The notes under the pieces are model-generated. The model made no database searches and was not told where the DNA came from. It saw nothing but the letters and a program-made list of their open reading frames with translations. From NCBI RefSeq assembly GCF_003945545.1, contig NZ_CP029617.1, positions 6,413,001 to 6,477,000 on the forward strand: a stretch of 64,000 nucleotides of DNA, written 5' to 3'. Made by a program: the position numbers and the translations under genes. Positions 37,001-45,240 of the stretch are shown piece by piece. The stretch is from Streptomyces sp. WAC 01529. Its GTDB lineage: Bacteria; Actinomycetota; Actinomycetes; Streptomycetales; Streptomycetaceae. Position 1 is the first letter of the stretch, and every line of letters begins with the position of its first letter.

Positions 37001-37924
37001 CGAGGGGAAGACGCGGTAACCCAGCTCGGTGTCCGCCCGCACCGGGACGTCGACGTCGAAGACCTTGTTGTACGAGTAGCCGCGGCCGTCCGCCGTGTGG
37101 GTGCCGGCGTAGCGCAGCGCGTGCTTTCCCGTGAACCCGGCGCGCGACTTGGCGGTGGGGGAGCCGCTGGGGCCGCGGTCCACCAGGCTCAGCATGTCCT
37201 CGGGGGCGGGGGCCTCGGTGCCGCCGACCGACAGCTGGACGTCGGCGAGCTGCAGTATGTCGGCGGCGCCGTTGTTCGCGGTGATGTCGAGGCGGTAGTG
37301 GGCGTACGCGGCGGGGGCGGCCACGTCGTACTTCTTCGTCTTGTGCCGGCCGTCGAACGCCTCGCCCTCGCGCTCGTCGAGGACCTTCCACTCCTTGCCG
37401 TCCGTGGAACCCTTGAGCGTCCACTCCTTGGGGTCGCGCTCGGCGTGGTCGTTCGCCGAGGTCAGCGCGTACGTCACTATCTTGGCGGGCTCATCCAGGT
37501 CGAACTCGGCCCAGCCGTCCTTGGCGAACGTCAGCCATTTGCTCGTGGCCTCGCCGTCGACGAGGTTCTCGGCGACCTCCCCCGAACCGGCGTTCTCCCC
37601 GCTCGCCCGCACCTCGGTGACGTGGTCCATCACGCTGCCGGGCAGTCCGGAGCTGAAGGCGCCGTTCACCCCGGAGGCCTTCTTCTTGCCGTCCGGGCCG
37701 GTCTCGACGGTGCTCACCCAGTCCGGCCGAGCGTCCCCTTCCTCGAACGAGGAGTCGAACCCCCGCGCGGCGCGCGGCGCTTGCTCCGGCTCGGCGACGG
37801 CGGCCCCCTGTGCCGCCACGACGAGCGCCAGCGCCAGCGTGCCGATGGCCGCGGCCGAACGGAGTCCTCCGGGCGCACCCGGACGGTGGTGTCTGTAACG
37901 AGGTCTACGTGCCGTATGCGGCAT
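34025..37924 (-). CDS. Secreted GH92-family glycosidase (alpha-mannosidase-like) with F5/8-type modules
   Basis: A 1299-residue exoenzyme. The ATG at 37922-37924 has AAGGAGG about 9 bases upstream; a longer TTG frame overlaps the operator and is unlikely. A signal peptide (about 20-45) is followed by a discoidin-like F5/8C module (about 100-230; DGEATSKWLTFAKDGWAEFD), a beta-sandwich and the GH92 catalytic part (about 410-1130). GH92 signatures are GFWDTYRTTWPAYSLLTPKK, GYADLMTGTSSDVAFADAYV, MYGHSNQVAHHAAYMYDAAG and GYHGDEDNGEQSGWYLFSSL. A second F5/8C-like module closes the protein. The known family activity is calcium-dependent removal of alpha-linked mannose from glycans. A LacI-type operator stands just upstream. 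Confidence 0.93.
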   Translation of the reverse strand: MPHTARRPRYRHHRPGAPGGLRSAAAIGTLALALVVAAQGAAVAEPEQAPRAARGFDSSFEEGDARPDWVSTVETGPDGKKKASGVNGAFSSGLPGSVMDHVTEVRASGENAGSGEVAENLVDGEATSKWLTFAKDGWAEFDLDEPAKIVTYALTSANDHAERDPKEWTLKGSTDGKEWKVLDEREGEAFDGRHKTKKYDVAAPAAYAHYRLDITANNGAADILQLADVQLSVGGTEAPAPEDMLSLVDRGPSGSPTAKSRAGFTGKHALRYAGTHTADGRGYSYNKVFDVDVPVRADTELGYRVFPSMAEGDLDYAATNVAVDLAFTDGTYLSDLRATDQHGFPLSPRGQGAAKVLYVNQWNNVASRIGQVARGKTVDRILLAYDAPKGPAKFRGWLDDVSLEEKAPPKPKAHPSDYADTTRGTHSSSGFSRGNTFPATAVPHGFNFWTPVTNAGSLSWLYDYARGNNDDNLPTIQAFSASHEPSPWMGDRQTFQMMPSVDKDTPSASRTKRALPFRHEKETARPHYYGVTFENGLKAEMAPTDHAAMMRFTYPGDDASVIFDNVSEKGGLTLDKEKGIVSGFSDVKSGLSTGATRLFVYGTFDAPVTAGGKLEGGGGGDVTGYLRFKPGEDRTVQLRLATSLISVDQAKANLAQEIPAGTSFDRVKSRAQKQWDALLGKVEVEGASEGQRTTLYSSLYRLYLYPNSGFEKVRSERGKATYKYASPFSPQTGPDTPTHTGAKIVEGKPYVNNGFWDTYRTTWPAYSLLTPKKAGELVDGFVQQYKDGGWTSRWSSPGYADLMTGTSSDVAFADAYVKGVKFDAKAAYEAALKNATVVPPSSGVGRKGMKSSPFLGYTSSETHEGLSWALEGYLNDYGISRMGAALYKKTGEKRYKEESAYFLNRARDYVHLFDDKAAGAGTPPGFFQGKDAKGKWRVPSDKFDPRVWGHDYTETNAWGYAFTAPQDSRGLANLYGGRKGLGEKLDTYFATPETGSAEFAGSYGGVIHEMTEARDVRMGMYGHSNQVAHHAAYMYDAAGQPWKTQEKVREVLSRLYTGSEIGQGYHGDEDNGEQSGWYLFSSLGFYPLVMGSGEYAVGSPQFKKMTVHLDNGRDLVVKAPKNSAENIYVQGLKVNGKAWKSTALPHRLIARGGVLEFDMGPKPSSWGAGKNAQPTSVTQGDEVPSPRKDALKGEGPLFDNTSATEATSDSAVELPVAGRTKAVQYTLTSSTDKAKAPRGWVLRGSADGRKWKDLDRRSGESFAWGQQTRVFTVAHPGAYRHYRLVPVGSATLAEVELLS

Positions 37925-37948
37925 CCCCGAGCCCCTCCTTGCGAGTTG

Positions 37949-37960
37949 GACAACGTTGTC
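37949..37960. promoter_or_regulatory. LacI-type operator before the GH92 gene
   Basis: GACAACGTTGTC is a perfect palindrome with the central CG typical of LacI-family operators. It is 25 bp upstream of the GH92 start and next to its ribosome site, where binding would block transcription. Confidence 0.65.
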
Positions 37961-38195
37961 ACGATCGCTGCGCAAGGTCTAGTAGGGAGTCAAGTGAGGA
38001 GTGGTGTCAAGGCTGTTGCGCGGGGCGAACGGGGTCTCCCCGGAGCCGAGATCATGGAAAGTCCAAAAGAAACGCCGCGAAAGTCCACGCGTTCACAAGG
38101 CGTGGTGCGAGAGGTTTTGACCAGGGATCTCCGCAGGTCTCAACTCGGAAAACCTCCGGAGGAAACCGGTATTCGATCTTGCCGACCCGACCAGA

Positions 38196-38211
38196 AATGG
38201 ACTATACCTGT
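38196..38211. promoter_or_regulatory. Candidate DasR site (dre) upstream of ngcE
   Basis: AATGGACTATACCTGT matches 12 of 16 positions of the DasR consensus A(C/G)TGGTCTAGACCA(C/G)T, 114 bp before ngcE. DasR is the GlcNAc-responsive GntR regulator of chitin-sugar transport in Streptomyces, so the site fits the gene. The 400-bp gap contains no other gene. Confidence 0.5.
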
Positions 38212-38324
38212 CGGGCATTCACCAGCCGTTCGGCACCACCGCACGACCCCAGCTTCACACCACCGCGGTGCCGGGGAGGGTCCGGTTCACCGCCTGAGTC
38301 CTATGAGAAGGCGAGGACTTGAGC

Positions 38325-39758
38325 ATGGGATCCACCAGCGTCAACCGTCGTGATGTCATGAAGAGGGCGGCCGCCGCCGGGCTGCTCGCGGTGCCCGCCG
38401 TGGGGGCGCTCAGCTCCTGCGCCAGCGGGGGCGGCGAGGAGAACAAGGCCGAGAAGGGCGAGAAGAGCAAGAAGAACCCCCTCGGGGTGAAGGAGGACGC
38501 GGCCCTCGCGGTCTACATCTTCAACGGCGGATACGGCGACAAGTACGCCCAGTTCGTCACTGACATGTACGCCGACAAGTACCCGAAGGCCGACGCGAAC
38601 CAGAAGGCGACCGAGAAGATCGCCACCCAGGTGCAGCCGAAGATCGTCCGTGGCAAGCCCACGGCGGACGTCGTCAACAACTCCGGCGCCGACCAGATGA
38701 ACCCCGGCAAGCTGGTGCACAACAAGCAGGTCGCCGACCTCAGCGAGGTGCTCGACGCCCCCTCGTGGGACGACCCCGACGTCACCGTGCGCGAGACGCT
38801 GGTGCCGGTCGTGGAGCAGATGGGCCGCTTCGGCGGCAGGGAGTGCTACCAGCTCAACATCGCCCTGACGGTGTACGGCAACTGGCACTCCAAGAAGCTC
38901 CTGGAGGACGGCCTGGACTCCTCGTACCCGAAGACCTGGGACGAGATGCTCGCCGTCTGCAAGAAGGCCAAGGCCAAGGGCATCCACGGCTGGAGCTACC
39001 CGGGCGGCCACCCCCGCTACATGTTCTTCAGCATGTACGCGATGTTCGCCCAGCGCGGCGGCCGCGAGGTCATCGAGGCGATGGACTACCTGGAGCCGAA
39101 CGCCTGGAAGCACGACGCGGTCAAGGACGTCTTCGAGGCCTGGGAGGAGCTGGTCGCCAAGAAGTACGTGCTGACCGGCTTCGACGGTCAAGAGGCCCAC
39201 ACCGAGATGCAGACCGCCTGGACGAAGGAGGGTAAGTGCCTCTTCGTGCCCAACGGCTCCTGGGTCGAGAACGAGGCGAAGGACACCACGCCCAAGGACT
39301 TCCGGATGACCGTGGGGGCGACCCCGTCGCTGGACTCGGGCGACAAGATGCCGTTCGGCACGCTCTACGCCCCGGCCGGTGAGCCCTTCATCGTCCCCGC
39401 CAAGGCCAAGAACCGCCAGGGCGGCCTGGAGTGGCTGCGGATGATGTACAGCAAGGAGGCGGCCCGCAATCTCTTCGAGGAGATCGGGTCGATGCCCGTC
39501 GTCAAGGGCGCCATCGACGGCCTGGAGCTGCCCTCGGGCGCGGCGAGCGCGCAGGCGGCCATCAAGGCGGCCGGTGAGAACGTCGTCATCCCGCAGTTCA
39601 TGGACTGGTACAACGAACTGTTCCGCGAGGACTTCAACAACATGATCCACAAGTTCATGCAGGGCCAGATCGGCCCCAAGCAGGCGATGGACACCATGCA
39701 GAAGGCCAGCGAGCGGATCCTGAAGGACCCCGACGTCACCAAGGTCAAGAAGGCCTGA
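38325..39758 (+). CDS. ngcE: NgcE, N-acetylglucosamine/chitobiose-binding lipoprotein
   Basis: A 477-residue ABC-transporter binding protein. The N-terminus combines a twin-arginine motif (NRRDVMKRAAAAGLLAVPAV) with a lipobox (LSSC, Cys about 32) and then a Gly/Glu/Lys-rich linker. The fold is a cluster-1 solute-binding protein (AVYIFNGGYGDKYAQFVTDM; PSWDDPDVTVRETLVPVVEQ; CYQLNIALTVYGNWHSKKLL; GWSYPGGHPRYMFFSMYAMF). NgcE proteins bind GlcNAc or diacetylchitobiose released from chitin. It is followed directly by two permease genes and no ATPase gene, as usual for Streptomyces sugar importers that share MsiK. The ATG at 38325 follows AGGCGAGGA. Confidence 0.92.
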   Translation: MGSTSVNRRDVMKRAAAAGLLAVPAVGALSSCASGGGEENKAEKGEKSKKNPLGVKEDAALAVYIFNGGYGDKYAQFVTDMYADKYPKADANQKATEKIATQVQPKIVRGKPTADVVNNSGADQMNPGKLVHNKQVADLSEVLDAPSWDDPDVTVRETLVPVVEQMGRFGGRECYQLNIALTVYGNWHSKKLLEDGLDSSYPKTWDEMLAVCKKAKAKGIHGWSYPGGHPRYMFFSMYAMFAQRGGREVIEAMDYLEPNAWKHDAVKDVFEAWEELVAKKYVLTGFDGQEAHTEMQTAWTKEGKCLFVPNGSWVENEAKDTTPKDFRMTVGATPSLDSGDKMPFGTLYAPAGEPFIVPAKAKNRQGGLEWLRMMYSKEAARNLFEEIGSMPVVKGAIDGLELPSGAASAQAAIKAAGENVVIPQFMDWYNELFREDFNNMIHKFMQGQIGPKQAMDTMQKASERILKDPDVTKVKKA

Positions 39759-39763
39759 AGGGC

Positions 39764-40813
39764 GTGAGGACCGACACCCGGGTGGCCAAGCCCCCGCCTT
39801 CGAAGAAGCGGGCGGAGCCCGAAGCTCCGCCCAAGCCGGCCAACGGGCTCCTGCTGTGTCTGGCGTTCCTGCTGCCGCCCGGCCTGACCCCGCGGCGGGT
39901 CCGCTACGACCGGCGCTACCGCACGCTCGACAAGTACCGCTTCATCGTGGGCTTCCTGGCCGTGCCGCTCGCGTTCTACGCCCTGTTCGTCGTCTCGCCC
40001 TTCCTCCAGGCGATCTACTACTCGTTCACCGACTGGTCCGGCGGCCCGGTGGCGAACTTCATCGGCTTCGACAACTACCGCAAGATGTGGGACGACGAGC
40101 GGTTCTGGGACTCGCTGGAGGTCAGCGCCCTCCTGCTCGTCATCGCCCCGCTCCTGACCCTCGTACTCGGCATGTTCTTCGCCTACATGATCACCGCGGG
40201 CGGCCGGCACCGCAGGGGTCAGGCGATCGCGGGCGTCGTCGGATCGTCGTTCTACAAGGTCGTCTACTTCTTCCCGCAGGTCCTGTCCGTCGCCATCATC
40301 GCCGTGGTGTGGGGCCGCGTCCTCAACACCAACAGCGGCCTGATCAACGGCGGTCTGGAGAAGGTCGGCGTCGACGGCCCGGCGTGGCTCGGCGGCGACC
40401 ACGCCCTCGGGGTCCTCTCGCTGCTCACCGTGATCAGCTGGAGCTTCGTCGGCTTCTACGTCGTCCTGTTCTCCGCCGCGATGGGCGCGATCCCCAAGGA
40501 CATCCACGAGGCCGCGCTGCTGGACGGCGCGGGCCGCGCCCGTACGTTCTTCAGCGTCACGCTCCCGCTGATCTGGGACACCGTGCGCACCGGCTGGATC
40601 TACATGGGCATCCAGGCGCTCGACACCTTCGCGATCTGCCTCGTGATGGTGCCCTCGCACGTCCTGAAGGTCACCCCGGTCTTCCTCTACGAACGGTTCC
40701 GTGACGGCCAGTACGGCTATGCCACCTCCATCGGCGTCGTCCTTCTCGTCCTGAGCATGGTGTTCTCCCTGATCGTCATGCGGGCCGGGAACCGCGACCG
40801 GATCGAATACTGA
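39764..40813 (+). CDS. ngcF: NgcF, sugar ABC transporter permease
   Basis: A 349-residue membrane permease (MalF-like) starting at GTG 39764, 5 bp after ngcE. A Lys/Pro-rich cytoplasmic N-terminus precedes six or so transmembrane segments. The EAA loop that docks the ATPase is DIHEAALLDGAGRARTFFSV. It forms the import channel with NgcG for GlcNAc/chitobiose delivered by NgcE. Confidence 0.92.
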   Translation: MRTDTRVAKPPPSKKRAEPEAPPKPANGLLLCLAFLLPPGLTPRRVRYDRRYRTLDKYRFIVGFLAVPLAFYALFVVSPFLQAIYYSFTDWSGGPVANFIGFDNYRKMWDDERFWDSLEVSALLLVIAPLLTLVLGMFFAYMITAGGRHRRGQAIAGVVGSSFYKVVYFFPQVLSVAIIAVVWGRVLNTNSGLINGGLEKVGVDGPAWLGGDHALGVLSLLTVISWSFVGFYVVLFSAAMGAIPKDIHEAALLDGAGRARTFFSVTLPLIWDTVRTGWIYMGIQALDTFAICLVMVPSHVLKVTPVFLYERFRDGQYGYATSIGVVLLVLSMVFSLIVMRAGNRDRIEY

Positions 40814-40835
40814 AGACCGCGGGAGCCACTGACTC

Positions 40836-41729
40836 ATGACCACGACCGCCACCACCGCGCCCCGCCCCGGCACCGCCGCCGACGCGCCCCACGAGAAGGG
40901 GTCGGGCACCACCCTCAACGTCTTCTCGCACGCCTTCCTCGTCCTGTGGGTCGTGCTCGCCGCCGGGCCCCTGATCTGGGTCGCGCTCACCGCGTTCCGC
41001 CCCTCGGCCGAGATCCTCAGCGATCCGATGGGCTGGCCCGCCTCCTTCCACTGGGAGAACTTCACCAACGCGTGGAACAAGGCGAACATCGGCCAGTACA
41101 CGGTCAACTCGCTGATCATCCTGGCCGGTTCGCTCACCGGCACCATGCTGCTCGGCTCCATGGCGGCCTACGTCATCGCCCGCTTCACCTTCCCCGGCAA
41201 CCGCCTGGTCTTCATGCTCTTCGCGGGCGGCATGATGTTCCCCGTCATCCTCGCGCTCGTCCCGCTCTTCGCCGTCATGGAGAACTTCGGACTCCTCGAC
41301 ACGCGGGCCGGCCTGATGATCGCGTACATCGCCTACTCGCTGCCCTTCACCACCTTCTTCCTGACCTCCTTCTTCCGCACGCTGCCGACCGGCGTGCAGG
41401 AGGCGGCGATGGTCGACGGTGCCTCGCACACGCGTACGTTCTTCCAGATCATGCTGCCGATGGCCAAGCCCGGCCTGGTCAGCATCGGCATCTTCAACTT
41501 CCTCGGCCAGTGGAACCAGTACCTGCTCCCGCTGCTGCTCAACAACGAGGACGAGAAGAGCTACGTACTGCCCCAGGGGCTCGCCTCGCTCGCCGTCTCC
41601 CAGGGGTACCGCGGCGACTGGGGGGCGCTCTTCGCGGGGCTGACGATCGCCATGCTGCCGGTCCTCGTCGTCTACGCGGTCTTCCAGCGACAGGTACAGG
41701 CCGGTCTCACCGCCGGGGCGCTCAAGTGA
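40836..41729 (+). CDS. ngcG: NgcG, sugar ABC transporter permease
   Basis: A 297-residue MalG-like permease with six membrane segments. The EAA loop is GVQEAAMVDGASHTRTFFQI, and the periplasmic start (PLIWVALTAFRPSAEILSDP) is typical. It lies 22 bp after ngcF in the same operon. It is the last gene before a DasR-like site that starts the next importer. Confidence 0.92.
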   Translation: MTTTATTAPRPGTAADAPHEKGSGTTLNVFSHAFLVLWVVLAAGPLIWVALTAFRPSAEILSDPMGWPASFHWENFTNAWNKANIGQYTVNSLIILAGSLTGTMLLGSMAAYVIARFTFPGNRLVFMLFAGGMMFPVILALVPLFAVMENFGLLDTRAGLMIAYIAYSLPFTTFFLTSFFRTLPTGVQEAAMVDGASHTRTFFQIMLPMAKPGLVSIGIFNFLGQWNQYLLPLLLNNEDEKSYVLPQGLASLAVSQGYRGDWGALFAGLTIAMLPVLVVYAVFQRQVQAGLTAGALK

Positions 41730-41764
41730 CCTGGTGAGGCAGGTGATTTCAGCTTGGCCACGAA

Positions 41765-41780
41765 AGTGGTCTAGGCCTGT
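41765..41780. promoter_or_regulatory. Strong candidate DasR site (dre) before the second sugar importer
   Basis: AGTGGTCTAGGCCTGT matches 14 of 16 positions of A(C/G)TGGTCTAGACCA(C/G)T. It lies 97 bp upstream of the binding-protein gene and 35 bp after the ngcG stop. It implies GlcNAc-6-phosphate-dependent control of this second importer. Confidence 0.65.
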
Positions 41781-41877
41781 CGAGGCAAAACGGCGCGTGA
41801 GTAGTGTCGGCGCCACGGCGCCGCGGGGGGCGACTGAACGCGCTCAAGTCGACACCGATGTCGAAGGGTTGAACAGC

Positions 41878-43140
41878 ATGAGGAACCGAATGGTCGCCAC
41901 CGGGGCGGCAACGCTCTGCATGGCGCTGGGACTTACCGCCTGCGGTGGGGACAGCGACAGTGGCGACAGCAAGACGATCAAGCTCGTCGCCGCCGACTAC
42001 GGCGACAAGGCCTCCAACGCCTCCAAGGTGTACTGGAACCAGGTCAAGAAGGAATTCGAGAAGGCCCACAAGGGCTACAAGGTCGACGTCCAGGTCATCA
42101 ACTGGAACGAGATCGACAAGTCCGTCAAGAACATGATCCAGGCGGGCGACGAACCCGACCTGCTCCAGACCGGCGGCTACGCCGACAAGGTCGCCGACGA
42201 CCTGCTCTACAAGGCGGACGAGGTGATGTCCGCGAAGACCCGCGAGAACCTCATCCCCACCTTCGCGGAGGCCGGCGAGGTCGACGGAACGCAGTACGGC
42301 ATCCCGTGGGTCTCCTCCAGCCGCGTGATGTTCTACAACAAGGACGTCTTCAAGAAGGCCGGCGTGAAGTCCCCGCCGAAGACCTGGGACGAACTCGCCG
42401 CCGCCGCGAAGAAGATCAAGGACAAGAAGGCCGCCGAGACCCCCTACGCCCTGCCGCTCGGCCCCGAGGAGACCCAGGGCGAGACGATGATGTGGGAGCT
42501 GGGCAACGGCGGCGGCTACACCGACGCGGACGGCAAGTACACCCTCGACAGCGCCCAGAACGTCGAGACCTTCGAGTGGCTCAAGACCAACCTGGTCAAG
42601 CCCGGCCTCACCTACGCCAACCCCGCCTCCACCGACCGCAAGACGGCCTTCGCGGACTTCGCGGGCGGCAAGGTCGGCATGCTCAACGGCCACCCGAGCC
42701 TCATCCAGATGGCCAAGGGGGGCGACGTCGACTACGGCGTCGCGCCCATCCCCGGCAAGGAGGGCCCGCTGGAGAGCACCCTCGGCGTGGCCGACTGGAT
42801 GATGGCGTTCAAGGACGGCGGCGCGGAGAAGGAGGGCGTGAAGAAGTTCCTGGACTTCACGTACTCCAAGAAGATGCTGGCCTTCGACGAGATGTACAAC
42901 CTCATGCCGGTCACCCAGGACGCCCTGAAGACGATGCAGTCCAACGGCGAGCACAAGGACCTGGAGCCGTTCTTCGAGGTGCTGCCCAAGGCCAAGTTCT
43001 ACCCGCTGGGCGACACCTCGTGGGACCTGGTCTCCGCCGAGATCAAGAAGACCGGCGGCAAGGCCGTCGTCGACGACCCGAAGCAGGTGCTCGGCGACCT
43101 CCAGAAGAAGGCGGAGTCGGCGGCGGCCGACACCAAGTAG
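41878..43140 (+). CDS. Sugar-binding lipoprotein of a second ABC importer
   Basis: A 420-residue cluster-1 solute-binding protein starting at ATG 41878, with GAAGGG upstream. It has a lipoprotein signal (ATLCMALGLTACGG, Cys about 21). The mature part is typical (EFEKAHKGYKVDVQVINWNE; GDEPDLLQTGGYADKVADDL; GIPWVSSSRVMFYNKDVFKK; GKVGMLNGHPSLIQMAKGGD). It is followed by its two permeases. The substrate is unknown. The DasR-like site upstream suggests an amino sugar or chito-oligosaccharide, but xylose-type or other sugars remain possible given the neighbouring ROK/xyl genes. Confidence 0.9.
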   Translation: MRNRMVATGAATLCMALGLTACGGDSDSGDSKTIKLVAADYGDKASNASKVYWNQVKKEFEKAHKGYKVDVQVINWNEIDKSVKNMIQAGDEPDLLQTGGYADKVADDLLYKADEVMSAKTRENLIPTFAEAGEVDGTQYGIPWVSSSRVMFYNKDVFKKAGVKSPPKTWDELAAAAKKIKDKKAAETPYALPLGPEETQGETMMWELGNGGGYTDADGKYTLDSAQNVETFEWLKTNLVKPGLTYANPASTDRKTAFADFAGGKVGMLNGHPSLIQMAKGGDVDYGVAPIPGKEGPLESTLGVADWMMAFKDGGAEKEGVKKFLDFTYSKKMLAFDEMYNLMPVTQDALKTMQSNGEHKDLEPFFEVLPKAKFYPLGDTSWDLVSAEIKKTGGKAVVDDPKQVLGDLQKKAESAAADTK

Positions 43141-43210
43141 CCCCTCGGCCCTGCCACTTCCGCCCAGTTCCCCCAGTACTCCCCGTTCACCCGGTTCGCA
43201 AGGAGTCCTT

Positions 43211-44158
43211 GTGTCACTGAAGGCCCCTCCGTCCCCGGCCTCCTCAGGCCGGGGACGGGGCGGGCGCGCGGCCGGGCCGGTGAGCCGCCGCAGCGGCATC
43301 GCCCGGCTCGGCCCGCTGCCCTGGATAGCGCCCGTCATCCTGCTGATCCTCGCCGTGGTCGTCTGGCCCGTCATCGAGCTGATCCGCACCTCGTTCCTCA
43401 ACATCTCCATCGCAGGCAAGGTGCGCGGCAGCGCCGGGACCGACAAGTTCGAGAAGCTCTTCGAGGAGAGCGACTTCGGGGCCGTCCTGACGTGGACCGT
43501 CATCTGGACGGTCGTCGTCGTCACCGCGACCATGCTGCTCTCGCTCGCCCTCGCCCAGCTCTTCAACCAGAAGTTCCCGGGCCGCCGCATCACCCGCTGG
43601 GCGCTCATCGCCCCCTGGGCGGCCTCCGTCCTGATGACCGCCATCGGCTTCAAGTGGATGCTCAACCAGACCGCGGGCGTCCTCAACACCCTGATGCTGG
43701 ACCTCGGCCTCATCGACAGCTCCAAGGACTGGCTCGGCAAGCCGGAGACCGCCTGGCCCTGGATGATGGCCGTGGCCGTCTTCGTCTCCCTGCCCTTCAC
43801 CACGTACACGCTCCTGGCCGGCCTCCAGACCATCCCGCAGGACGTCTACGAGGCCTCGCGGATCGACGGGGCCGGGCCCTGGCAGACATACCGCCACATC
43901 ACGCTGCCGATGCTGCGGCCCGCGTTCCTCGTCGGCGTGGTCATCAACCTGATCAACGTCTTCAACTCCTTCCCGATCATCTGGGCCATGACCCAGGGCG
44001 GTCCCGGCTACGACACCTCCACGTCGATGGTGTTCATGTACAAGCTGAAGGAGACCGACATCGGCGAGTCCGCGGCGATGTCGGTCGTCAACTTCCTGAT
44101 GGTCGTGGTGCTCGTGCTGATCTTCCTGAAGGTCAGCCGGTGGAACGAGGAGGACTGA
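43211..44158 (+). CDS. Sugar ABC transporter permease (MalF-like)
   Basis: A 315-residue permease starting at GTG 43211, with AAGGAG 5-6 bases upstream. A basic N-terminus (residues 1-35) precedes about six membrane segments. The EAA loop is DVYEASRIDGAGPWQTYRHI. The stop overlaps the next start (TGATG), so the two permeases are translationally coupled and probably form a heterodimeric channel. Confidence 0.92.
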   Translation: MSLKAPPSPASSGRGRGGRAAGPVSRRSGIARLGPLPWIAPVILLILAVVVWPVIELIRTSFLNISIAGKVRGSAGTDKFEKLFEESDFGAVLTWTVIWTVVVVTATMLLSLALAQLFNQKFPGRRITRWALIAPWAASVLMTAIGFKWMLNQTAGVLNTLMLDLGLIDSSKDWLGKPETAWPWMMAVAVFVSLPFTTYTLLAGLQTIPQDVYEASRIDGAGPWQTYRHITLPMLRPAFLVGVVINLINVFNSFPIIWAMTQGGPGYDTSTSMVFMYKLKETDIGESAAMSVVNFLMVVVLVLIFLKVSRWNEED

Positions 44159-45045
44159 TGGCCACCACGACGGCGACCCGCCCCGCGCCGAAGAAGGGCC
44201 GCACACCCAAGGGCCGCACACCCAAGCGCGCCTTCCGGCCCCGCACCCTGGTCATCACGGCCTGCGCCTGGCTGCTCGCGGCGGTCTTCCTCGCGCCGTA
44301 CCTGGAGATGATCGTCACCGCGCTGCGCCCCAAGGAGGAGCTGCGGGACCGCACCTATCTGCCCCAGAACCTGGAGTGGGCGAACTTCATCGACGTATGG
44401 AAGGAGTCCGAGCTGGGCCAGAACCTCCAGGTCACCCTGGTCGTGGCGGGCGGCGCCACGCTCCTGGTCCTCCTCGTCTCGCTGCCCGCCGCCTACTACA
44501 CGGCCCGCATGCGCTACCGCGGCCGCAAGCTCTTCCTGCTCCTGGTCCTGGTCACCCAGATGTTCCAGCCCACGGCCCTGCTGGTCGGCCTCTACCGCGA
44601 ATTCCACCAGCTGGACATGTTGAACTCTGTCTGGACGCTGATCCTCACCAACGCGGCGTTCAACCTCGCCTTCGCGGTGTGGATCCTGACGGCCTACATC
44701 AGCTCGATCCCGCCCGAGCTGGAGGAGGCCGCCATGGTGGACGGCACCAGCCGCTTCGGCGCGATGATCAAGGTGACGCTGCCGCTCGCACTCCCCGGCG
44801 TGGTGACGGCCGTGATCTTCACCTTCATCACCTCCTGGAACGAGTTCGTGATGGGTCTGACCCTCACCACGGAACCGGACAAGCAGCCGCTGACGGTCGG
44901 CATCAGCAATTTCATCGGCAACTACACGGTCCAGTGGAACTACCTCTTCGCCGCGTCCGTGGTCGCGATCGTGCCGGTCATCGTGCTGTTCGCCTTCATC
45001 GAGCGGCATGTGGTGTCGGGGCTCACGGCGGGGTCGGTGAAGTAG
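44158..45045 (+). CDS. Sugar ABC transporter permease (MalG-like)
   Basis: A 295-residue permease with a Lys/Arg/Pro-rich N-terminus containing a duplicated KGRTPKGRTPK stretch, then six membrane segments. The EAA loop is ELEEAAMVDGTSRFGAMIKV. It is the last gene of the importer operon; a strong 18-bp hairpin follows 16 bp after the stop. No ATPase is encoded, as expected for MsiK-energised systems. Confidence 0.92.
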   Translation: MATTTATRPAPKKGRTPKGRTPKRAFRPRTLVITACAWLLAAVFLAPYLEMIVTALRPKEELRDRTYLPQNLEWANFIDVWKESELGQNLQVTLVVAGGATLLVLLVSLPAAYYTARMRYRGRKLFLLLVLVTQMFQPTALLVGLYREFHQLDMLNSVWTLILTNAAFNLAFAVWILTAYISSIPPELEEAAMVDGTSRFGAMIKVTLPLALPGVVTAVIFTFITSWNEFVMGLTLTTEPDKQPLTVGISNFIGNYTVQWNYLFAASVVAIVPVIVLFAFIERHVVSGLTAGSVK

Positions 45046-45061
45046 CCTTCGGCGCCAGGGC

Positions 45062-45110
45062 GGGCCGGGGCCCGGCGGGGAGCGGAATGCCTCCCGCCGG
45101 GCCCCGGCCC
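45062..45110 (+). terminator. Strong terminator after the second importer
   Basis: GGGCCGGGGCCCGGCGGG (45062-45079) pairs perfectly with CCCGCCGGGCCCCGGCCC (45093-45110): an 18-bp stem with a 13-nt loop, followed by TTT. Confidence 0.9.
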
Positions 45111-45137
45111 TTTCCGCGTTCGATCGACTGTTTTTCC

Positions 45138-45151
45138 GTCAAGGACTTGAC
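45138..45151. promoter_or_regulatory. Inverted repeat upstream of the ROK regulator gene
   Basis: GTCAAG-GA-CTTGAC has perfect 6-bp arms and lies 89 bp before the ROK start. The half-site TCAAGGA recurs in an inverted repeat upstream of xylF (46468-46486), as expected for a shared autoregulatory operator. Confidence 0.45.
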
Positions 45152-45240
45152 TGCGCCAACCCCTTCATCGGAGCTTGGAGTTCACAACTTGTACGGGCGG
45201 CCCTGGTGCCGTACGTCATACGGCAAAGGTGGAAGAGTCA

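Noticed and set aside
34727..38353. Long rightward open frame opposite the GH92 gene
   Set aside because: The GH92 reading has signature motifs, a signal peptide, a ribosome site and an operator; the opposite frame has none.
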